Origin: Thermodesulfatator sp.
Lineage (GTDB): Bacteria > Desulfobacterota > Dissulfuribacteria > Dissulfuribacterales > QOAL01
Assembly: GCA_003978135.1 (NCBI GenBank)
Contig: QOAL01000088.1
Coordinates: 1 to 5,584, forward strand
Reading direction: 5' to 3'
DNA length: 5,584 nt
Numbering within the stretch: position 1 is the stretch's first letter; each line of letters starts with the position of its first letter. The notes under the pieces are model-generated. The model was not told the origin of the DNA and made no database searches. It saw nothing but the letters and a program-made list of their open reading frames with translations. Of the stretch, positions 1-5,584 are shown piece by piece. A program made the translations under genes and the position numbers.

Positions 1-28
1 ATTTTTTATTGCAATATTAAGTTGCGTT

Positions 29-898
29 ATGTCCAAGGCGGAACCTGCAAAAATCAAAGGGAAAATCTTAATTGCAAGGGCTCGGGATATTTCCATCCCT
101 GTGTTTTCTCCGAGTCTCAGGGCAGTGTTGGCACTTTGCGGTGATAGATATGTAAGTGCCGACAAGATTTCCACGGTTATATCGGCGGATTACGGGCTCA
201 CTTTCAGGTTGTTCAGGCTGATGAATTCAGCTTTTTTTTCTGTCCGGAGAAAGGATCTCCTCTCCCTGAAATATATGGTAGTACTTCTTGGCCTGGAAAA
301 CCTGGCCAAGGCAATTGTTAAGGTCAATGTTTTCATTCCCGAAAGGACGCCATCCGCACGCGTGGAACCAAGTGTTTTCTATATTGCCCAGGGTCTTCTT
401 TCATCTTCAATAGCCGGCCTTTTGGCTGAAGCAGCAGGATTTGATTCCGAAAAGACGTCTGTCATGGCAATGTTCAGGAATCTGGGAGACGTGATTTCTG
501 CCATTTCAATTCCAGAAATCACCTCGGCCTGCTTGCGGGGTCCATTTATTGATTATGGCAGGTTCAGGAGCAGGTGCAGTGGTTTCACACCGGAAACCCT
601 GGCATATCAGTTGTCCATGTATTGGAACCTGCCCCGGTTGATCCGCCTTGTTATTTGCCCTCAAAGGTTTAACTTTAAGGAAATCAACTCCGAGGACAGC
701 AAGCTTGTGCTGGTGTCAGACACGCTAAATCTGTTGATCCGTGCTGGTCTGTTACAAAGAAAAGGCATGAAAGAGTATCAAGAGGCCAAAAAACAGCTTG
801 CCTCCATCCTGAATATGGATGAAAAGAAACGTCTCCACTGCAGCCAGCAATTTTTACCAAGGGCAGGCCTTTTTTGCCAGAGTCCTGGAGTCTGTTAG
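29..898 (+). CDS. HDOD-domain signalling protein (N-terminus may be incomplete)
   Basis: The 289-residue product matches the HDOD domain, a metal-site-degenerate relative of HD phosphohydrolases used in bacterial signalling and regulation. Seen: an N-terminal helix with IPVFSPSLRAVL (23-34), then the typical 'D-x-GLT-x-RL-x-RL-x-NSAFF' stretch at 54-70, the 'LLGLENL' helix near 86-92, and later 'WNLP' at 199-202, matching the usual 'W-LP' near the end of the domain. Where HD proteins have HDIG, this one has R150-N-L-G153, so metal-dependent phosphodiesterase activity is unlikely; this is common in the family. There is no other recognisable domain, and the last 40 residues are a charged, unassigned tail. 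The ATG at 29 lacks a clear Shine-Dalgarno sequence, and the same frame stays open to base 2, so the true start, or a further N-terminal domain, could lie outside the window. The stop is 20 bases before the next gene, which suggests co-transcription. Its specific role is unknown. Confidence 0.82.
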   Translation: MSKAEPAKIKGKILIARARDISIPVFSPSLRAVLALCGDRYVSADKISTVISADYGLTFRLFRLMNSAFFSVRRKDLLSLKYMVVLLGLENLAKAIVKVNVFIPERTPSARVEPSVFYIAQGLLSSSIAGLLAEAAGFDSEKTSVMAMFRNLGDVISAISIPEITSACLRGPFIDYGRFRSRCSGFTPETLAYQLSMYWNLPRLIRLVICPQRFNFKEINSEDSKLVLVSDTLNLLIRAGLLQRKGMKEYQEAKKQLASILNMDEKKRLHCSQQFLPRAGLFCQSPGVC

Positions 899-918
899 TC
901 CTTTGAATAAGCTCATTA

Positions 919-1695
919 ATGGATAAAAAACAGAGAAAAAAGTTCAATAAGCTTCTTTTTAATATGCTGGCCAGAAATCCAGCCAGTTTTCGGCTTATCG
1001 GGGATGAAGACGGCTGGATAAGGATCAGGGATATACATAAGGCCCTCCTTGAGGAAAAACTCTTTCCAGCCATGACTCCCAGGAGTATAGAGCAGCATTT
1101 TATGTTATTCAGGCCGGATGGATTTGAGTGTGAAGATGGAAGGGTAAGGGCCGTTCCGGGTATTCAGGCTCCGGGCATATTTACCTATAGACCTGCTTCG
1201 CCTCCTGAAATGCTCTTTAGTGTTATAAGGCCAAGGGCCCTTCATCATGTTCATGTTGAAGGCCTGTCGTCTTCGCGGGAAAGGTCCTGGCTTGTACTTC
1301 ATTCATCCAGGAAGGAGGCCATTGTTTATGGAAGGAGGTTTCATAACCAGCCATTAGTCTGTAAGATAGAGGCAGGGAAGGCAGATAGAAACGGTGTAAG
1401 ATTTTTTCATGCAGGACAAGGCCTTTTCCTTTCCAAAAAGATAGACAGGCAGTGGCTAATACTGCCAGAGATAAAGGAAGGGCCTGATGCGGAAGGAAGG
1501 AAAACAAAATCACGGCCTGACAAGATAAGCTTGGAAGGCCAGGACAAGGTTGTTGATCTTCGTGGGAAAGGTACATTTTCTCCGTCTGTGTCGTCTTTTG
1601 AAGAACTTTTTCAGAAAAATAGTGGTAAAAGACCCAGAAAAAGAACCGGAAAAAAATTTAAATCAGTTGACAAGAAAAGAAAGAAGAAGAGGTAG
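919..1695 (+). CDS. KptA/Tpt1-like protein (RNA 2'-phosphotransferase fold) with degenerate active site and basic tail
   Basis: 258 residues. KptA/Tpt1 enzymes remove an RNA 2'-phosphate using NAD+. They pair an N-terminal winged-helix lobe with a C-terminal ADP-ribosyltransferase-like lobe. Seen here: the N-lobe pattern 'LxxxLxxxPxxxxL' (13-26), 'DEDGW' (29-33), 'RVRA' (75-78), 'PPEMLF' (95-100), 'EGL' (114-116) spaced as in KptA, 'GRRFHNQPLV' (138-147), and a 145-180 stretch that aligns without gaps to remembered KptA sequences (IEAG..DRNG..FF....GLFLS). Key signatures are missing: the catalytic 'LRH' is L17-A18-R19, 'YHGT' is FSVI (100-103), and 'HVHLS' is LVLHS (125-129). R77 is kept. Residues 181-258 are an extra tail; 15 of the last 24 residues are Lys or Arg, which suggests nucleic-acid binding (inference). 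No strong Shine-Dalgarno sequence precedes ATG 919. The family call rests on remembered consensus. Normal phosphotransferase activity is doubtful. The 3' end overlaps the frame of the protease gene. Confidence 0.72.
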   Translation: MDKKQRKKFNKLLFNMLARNPASFRLIGDEDGWIRIRDIHKALLEEKLFPAMTPRSIEQHFMLFRPDGFECEDGRVRAVPGIQAPGIFTYRPASPPEMLFSVIRPRALHHVHVEGLSSSRERSWLVLHSSRKEAIVYGRRFHNQPLVCKIEAGKADRNGVRFFHAGQGLFLSKKIDRQWLILPEIKEGPDAEGRKTKSRPDKISLEGQDKVVDLRGKGTFSPSVSSFEELFQKNSGKRPRKRTGKKFKSVDKKRKKKR

Positions 1696-3079
1696 TTTTA
1701 AACTGAAATCACTTGGTTCCATAGGATTGATCCTCTGGTTTTTGTTTCTAATAGCCAAACCTCCCCTGGCGCGTGCCATGATTTCCATCCCGGAAGAGAA
1801 GGAGATGGGGCAGGAGCTCATAAGGACTGTGCTTCCCCAGGTACATATTGTTGATGACCCGGAGGTGCAGGAATTTGTAGAAAGGATTGGCAACAACATA
1901 CTGAAGGTTATCCCTGCCAAGTTCTTTCACTACAGATTTTTTGTCATTGAAGATCCTGCGCTCAACGCATTTGCCATGCCGGGAGGCCTGGTCTTTGTTC
2001 ATTCCGGGCTGATAGAGGCCATAGACTCGGAAAACGAGCTGGCCTGTGTGCTTGCCCATGAATTTGGTCATGTTCAGGGGCGGCACATTGCCAGGCGAAT
2101 GGAAAACATGAAATATGTCAGCATAGGAACAGCTGTTCTTGCAATTGCAGGACTGTTCCTGGGAGGGGGCCAGGCTGGTTCGGCCCTTCTCACTGGCTCC
2201 ATGGCACTCAACCAGTCCATAGGTCTCGGTTACAGCAGGGTCGACGAACAGGAGGCAGACAGGCGTGCCTTTCAGTGGATATGCAAGGCTGGATACGATC
2301 CCAGGGGGTTAAAAACAACCCTGGAAAAGATGATGAAAAACAACTGGCTGGGCTCGTCCTCTATTCCCAAATATCTCTTGACACATCCGGCTCCTGAAGA
2401 GCGGATAACCTATATCGAGGACTTATGGAAGAGCCATCCATGTTATGAAAAACAAAAGGAAGATCTTTTTACCCTCCACAGGATACAGGTCAAACTCAAG
2501 GTCATGTCTACGCCCGAGGCGGAAGCCATAGAGCATTATACCAATGTTCTTAAGAAAAAACCGGAAGATCTGATGGCCACCTATGGTTACGCCCTGGCAC
2601 TGGACAAGGCCCGGAGATACAAAGAGGCACTGGAGGTGTTTGCCAGAATTGAAAGGCTGGCTCCTGATCCCACGGCCTTCAAGCTGGATGAGGCCAAGAC
2701 CCTTTTTCATTCAGGAAAGTATCAAAAAACCATAGAGATCTTGAGACACTACCTTGAAAAAAGGCCGGAGGACGTATCTGCCAAATACTTTTTGGCCAGG
2801 GCCTATCTTGAGACGGGCCAGGCCCAAAAAGCCCTTCCTTATTTTCACAGTCTCATGCCGCAATGGGAAGATATGCCGGAATTCCTGCTGCAGGTGGGAA
2901 GATGTTATGCTGCCCTCAATCAGCCGGGTTTTGCCCATTATTATTTTTTCAAATATTATTCTCTCACGGGGAATATGGAGGTTGCGGGATATCACAAGAA
3001 AAAGGCGCTATCCTCACTTCCTCGAGACAGCGAGCCCTACAGGCATCTTACCAAGGAAAAAGAAAAGGAAGGTTCCTGA
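1667..3079 (+). CDS. bepA: BepA/YfgC-type periplasmic M48 zinc metalloprotease with C-terminal TPRs
   Basis: BepA-type proteins work in the periplasm, helping assemble or degrading stalled outer-membrane beta-barrel proteins such as LptD near the BAM complex. Numbering from TTG 1667 gives 470 residues, close to E. coli BepA (487). Seen: a basic n-region, a hydrophobic core (about 18-30), and a likely signal-peptidase I cut after 'LARA' (34-37). The zinc motif is H131-E-F-G-H135, with E194 in 'DEQEAD' and D198. 'LTHP' (238-241) contains H240, which matches the regulatory His of BepA's active-site plug. A Gly/Ala-rich segment (about 152-181) separates the zinc motifs. TPR-like helices run from about 289 to 435. 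There is no ATG before the signal peptide. Candidate starts are TTG 1550, GTG 1622, TTG 1667 and CTG 1703. CTG 1703 has the best ribosome site and gives a compact signal peptide (458 residues); TTG 1667 is given as the conservative conventional start and would overlap the previous gene by 29 bases. The family is secure; orthology to E. coli bepA is inferred from architecture. Confidence 0.9.
   Translation: MTRKERRRGSFKLKSLGSIGLILWFLFLIAKPPLARAMISIPEEKEMGQELIRTVLPQVHIVDDPEVQEFVERIGNNILKVIPAKFFHYRFFVIEDPALNAFAMPGGLVFVHSGLIEAIDSENELACVLAHEFGHVQGRHIARRMENMKYVSIGTAVLAIAGLFLGGGQAGSALLTGSMALNQSIGLGYSRVDEQEADRRAFQWICKAGYDPRGLKTTLEKMMKNNWLGSSSIPKYLLTHPAPEERITYIEDLWKSHPCYEKQKEDLFTLHRIQVKLKVMSTPEAEAIEHYTNVLKKKPEDLMATYGYALALDKARRYKEALEVFARIERLAPDPTAFKLDEAKTLFHSGKYQKTIEILRHYLEKRPEDVSAKYFLARAYLETGQAQKALPYFHSLMPQWEDMPEFLLQVGRCYAALNQPGFAHYYFFKYYSLTGNMEVAGYHKKKALSSLPRDSEPYRHLTKEKEKEGS
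1688..1692 (+). promoter_or_regulatory. Candidate Shine-Dalgarno site for the M48 protease gene
   Basis: AGAGG sits in the last Lys/Arg codons of the KptA-like gene, directly before its TAG stop (1693-1695). It lies 10 bases upstream of an in-frame CTG at 1703 and is the only good ribosome-binding match near the beginning of the protease frame. None of the in-frame GTG or TTG codons (1550, 1622, 1667) has a comparable site. If it is used, translation would start at a rare CTG, coupled to termination of the upstream gene. A chance origin from purine-rich Lys/Arg codons is possible. Confidence 0.35.
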
Positions 3080-3151
3080 TTGGAAAACCACAGAGCGCCA
3101 GGCCTGATTAATGCGGTTATCACGAATGCCAGGGCGAGAATAGAGAGATAA
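3080..3151 (+). CDS. Doubtful 23-codon ORF between protease gene and lspA
   Basis: A TTG codon directly follows the protease TGA stop and opens a 23-codon frame ending at TAA 3149-3151. A strong purine run (AAGGAAGG, about 3065-3072) lies 7 bases upstream at ribosome-site distance. The predicted peptide starts (M/L)ENHRAPGLINAV and ends in a basic ARARIER segment; no family is recognised. It is in the same frame as both the protease and lspA. It may be a leader peptide that couples translation to lspA, or simply spacer. Evidence is limited to the ribosome-site-like sequence and the open frame, so this is a low-confidence call. Confidence 0.2.
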   Translation: MENHRAPGLINAVITNARARIER

Positions 3152-3154
3152 ATC

Positions 3155-3640
3155 TTGGTCCACGAAAATTCCAGAAAAAGCGGTCTTGCGGCCTTTTTTA
3201 TCATAGCGATTACAGTCCTGGTTTTAGACCAGCTTTCCAAAAATCTTGTGATAAGCAGGTTCTTTCTGCATGAGTCTGTTCCTGTCATCCCTGGTTTTTT
3301 CAGTTTGACCTATATCAGAAATACCGGGGCGGCCTTTGGAATACTCGCAGGCCAGGAAGCCTGGAGGCATATCTTTTTTCAAACCGTAAGTCTGCTTGCC
3401 CTTGGCGCAATAGTGTATCTTTTTTGGACAAGCCGCAGGGATGCCCTGGCCCTGTGGGGAGCCTCACTGGTATTTGGCGGGGCTGCAGGCAACCTCATTG
3501 ACAGGATCAGGTTTGGATACGTGGTGGATTTCCTGGATTTTTTCCTGGGCCGTTACCACTGGCCTGCTTTTAATATAGCAGACAGTGCTATCACCATCGG
3601 TGCCTTTGTCTTGGCGTTTAAATTTCTCAGAGAGCAATAA
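3155..3640 (+). CDS. lspA: Lipoprotein signal peptidase (signal peptidase II)
   Basis: LspA is an inner-membrane aspartyl protease that cuts the signal peptide from lipid-modified prolipoproteins, after Lgt and before Lnt. The 161-residue product is full length for the family (about 160-170). It has four hydrophobic segments (about 10-26, 72-91, 99-112 and 143-157). Signature blocks are all present: 'LDQLSK' (24-29), 'RNTGAAFGIL' (55-64), 'GNLIDRIRFGYVVDFLD' (112-128) and 'FNIADSAI' (139-146). The catalytic aspartates are D125 (in VVDF) and D143 (in NIAD), spaced as in Pseudomonas LspA. The start is TTG 3155: an in-frame TAA lies two codons upstream, and the distance from start to 'LDQ' is normal for LspA, so no N-terminus is missing. 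A modest purine run, AGAGAGA (3142-3148), can serve as ribosome site. It probably shares a transcript with the upstream protease gene; lspA next to ileS is the more usual order. Confidence 0.96.
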   Translation: MVHENSRKSGLAAFFIIAITVLVLDQLSKNLVISRFFLHESVPVIPGFFSLTYIRNTGAAFGILAGQEAWRHIFFQTVSLLALGAIVYLFWTSRRDALALWGASLVFGGAAGNLIDRIRFGYVVDFLDFFLGRYHWPAFNIADSAITIGAFVLAFKFLREQ

Positions 3641-3659
3641 AATTTTTTCTTTTTACATC

Positions 3660-3687
3660 TTGCATTCTGAAATTTCGTACTTATATT
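3660..3687 (+). promoter_or_regulatory. Candidate sigma-70-type promoter of groESL
   Basis: TATATT at 3682-3687 matches the -10 consensus at five of six bases. TTGCAT at 3660-3665, 16 bases upstream, is a weak -35 box with only the TTG conserved. The -10 box overlaps the first bases of the CIRCE operator, the arrangement expected if HrcA blocks RNA polymerase. The whole stretch after lspA is AT-rich. No heat-shock-sigma-like promoter was recognised. Confidence 0.5.
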
Positions 3688-3712
3688 AGCACTCGCAACA
3701 GATGAGTGCTAA
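3686..3712 (+). promoter_or_regulatory. CIRCE operator (HrcA-binding inverted repeat)
   Basis: TTAGCACTC (3686-3694) and GAGTGCTAA (3704-3712) are perfect inverted copies separated by exactly nine bases, identical to the CIRCE consensus (9-N9-9). HrcA binds this element and represses groESL and often dnaK operons. GroEL itself helps HrcA fold, so the operon senses chaperone demand: misfolded proteins titrate GroEL, HrcA becomes inactive, and transcription rises. It lies 62 bases upstream of the groES start, in the 5' untranslated leader or across the start of transcription. An HrcA gene is not in the window but is implied elsewhere in the genome. Confidence 0.97.
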
Positions 3713-3760
3713 CAACAAAATTGGGATGGCCATCCTGAAAAATTCCATAAACATTCAAAA

Positions 3761-3765
3761 AGGAG
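3761..3765 (+). promoter_or_regulatory. Ribosome binding site of groES
   Basis: AGGAG, in the context AAAAAGGAG, lies 9 bases before ATG 3775. It decides the start: an in-frame ATG at 3766 directly abuts this site and would be too close to be used, and starting at 3775 gives the standard GroES N-terminus 'MKIRPLHDR'. Confidence 0.85.
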
Positions 3766-3774
3766 ATGAGCACT

Positions 3775-4065
3775 ATGAAAATACGTCCACTTCATGACCG
3801 TATTCTGGTCCAGCGTCTTGAAGAAGAAGAGAAGACAAAGGGTGGGATAATTATTCCTGATACTGCCAAGGAAAAGCCTATAGAAGGCAAGGTGGTGGCA
3901 GTGGGAAACGGTAAAATGATGGAAAATGGCGAGGTGAAGCCTCTCGATGTAAAGGTTGGTGACAAGGTACTGTACGGCAAGTATGCCGGTACCGAGGTCA
4001 AAATCGGCGGTGAGGAGTTTCTCATTATGAGGGAAGATGATGTTCTCGGCATCATCGAGGACTAA
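3775..4065 (+). CDS. groES: Co-chaperonin GroES (Hsp10)
   Basis: GroES forms a seven-membered dome that caps the GroEL ring in the cytoplasm, closing the folding chamber during the ATP cycle. The 96-residue product is full length. Seen: the N-terminal '[10 protein letters not shown]' (3-12), the mobile loop (about 16-33) with its GroEL-contacting 'GGIII' (23-27, the position of GGIVL in E. coli), the roof-loop region around '[11 protein letters not shown]' (44-54), '[17 protein letters not shown]' (59-75), and the C-terminal '[11 protein letters not shown]'. No residue stands out as abnormal. It is the first gene of a CIRCE-controlled operon and lies 85 bases before groEL, so the two should be co-expressed. 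Confidence 0.98.
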   Translation: MKIRPLHDRILVQRLEEEEKTKGGIIIPDTAKEKPIEGKVVAVGNGKMMENGEVKPLDVKVGDKVLYGKYAGTEVKIGGEEFLIMREDDVLGIIED

Positions 4066-4094
4066 AAATCCCATTCCATACCTATTTTAAGGGA

Positions 4095-4112
4095 TGCGCT
4101 TATTGTGGCGCA
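4095..4112 (+). other. Small hairpin in the groES-groEL spacer
   Basis: TGCGC (4095-4099) and GCGCA (4108-4112) can pair around an 8-base loop. There is no following T-run, so it is not an intrinsic terminator. It could affect processing or stability of the groESL message, as reported for spacer hairpins in some other bacterial groESL operons, or it could be chance; a 5-base-pair stem is weak evidence. The rest of the spacer (4066-4136) shows nothing else. Confidence 0.25.
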
Positions 4113-4136
4113 CCGGAATAAAGAAGAAAGAAGAAC

Positions 4137-4142
4137 GGAGGA
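4137..4142 (+). promoter_or_regulatory. Ribosome binding site of groEL
   Basis: GGAGGA lies 8 bases before ATG 4151 and is close to the ideal Shine-Dalgarno sequence, fitting the high expression expected of GroEL. It fixes the start, which gives the usual N-terminus 'MAAKDIRYS'. Confidence 0.88.
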
Positions 4143-4150
4143 CAGAATAA

Positions 4151-5584
<1,434 letters not shown>

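Noticed and set aside
684..1073. A 129-codon minus-strand frame, and a similar one at 1223-1576.
   Set aside because: They are antisense to the HDOD and KptA-like genes, have no ribosome site or family resemblance, and their translations are low-complexity reflections of the plus-strand codons.
1237..1269. The 'HHVHVEGL' stretch of the KptA-like protein as the family's 'HHVHLS' NAD-site motif.
   Set aside because: Its spacing fits the 'ILEEGL' helix instead: 13 residues from the YHGT-equivalent to the end of EGL in both. Placing it at HHVHLS would require large gaps on both sides.
2754..3107. Plus-strand frames inside the 3' part of the protease gene.
   Set aside because: They overlap the TPR coding region in another frame. 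The TPR reading is convincing and the alternatives show no motifs.
3610..3660. Possible intrinsic terminator after lspA (T-rich stretch following AAATTT repeats).
   Set aside because: Only a weak AT stem (AAATTT paired with AAATTT) precedes the T-run and no GC stem is present, so it does not meet the pattern of a terminator.
3766..3774. Upstream in-frame ATG as the start of groES.
   Set aside because: It directly abuts the AGGAG ribosome site, leaving no spacing, and would add three residues not typical of GroES; ATG 3775 has correct spacing.

Overview
The window carries five to six genes, all on the + strand, and almost no spare DNA; the longest gap is about 134 bases. The organism looks like a Gram-negative, delta-proteobacterial-type bacterium (Desulfobacterota or a relative). 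This is inferred from an HDOD regulator, an outer-membrane-quality-control BepA-type protease, LspA, and a groESL operon controlled by a CIRCE/HrcA site. No species can be named from the sequence alone.

Layout. Positions 29-898 encode an HDOD signalling protein whose true start may lie left of the window. After 20 bases comes 919-1695, a protein matching the two-domain layout of the KptA/Tpt1 RNA 2'-phosphotransferase family. It lacks most of the family's catalytic and NAD-binding signature residues and ends in a very basic tail. The reading frame of the next gene, a BepA/YfgC-type M48 metalloprotease with a signal peptide and C-terminal TPRs (start uncertain, TTG 1667 or CTG 1703; end 3079), overlaps or follows the end of the KptA-like gene with no gap for its own promoter. 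lspA (3155-3640, TTG start) follows, separated by 75 bases that hold an in-frame 23-codon ORF of doubtful status. These genes look like one transcription unit serving, in its second half, envelope biogenesis: lipoprotein signal-peptide removal by LspA and outer-membrane protein quality control by the BepA-like protease.

A new transcription unit starts after lspA. A vegetative-type promoter overlaps a perfect CIRCE operator (3686-3712), followed by groES (3775-4065) and groEL (4151 to the window edge, 478 codons, truncated by the window). This is the standard HrcA-repressed chaperonin operon.

Most of the window is housekeeping. The most unusual item is the KptA-like protein with a degraded active site, encoded between a signalling gene and an envelope protease. 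Less certain oddities are the non-ATG starts of the protease and lspA, and the small in-frame ORF between them.
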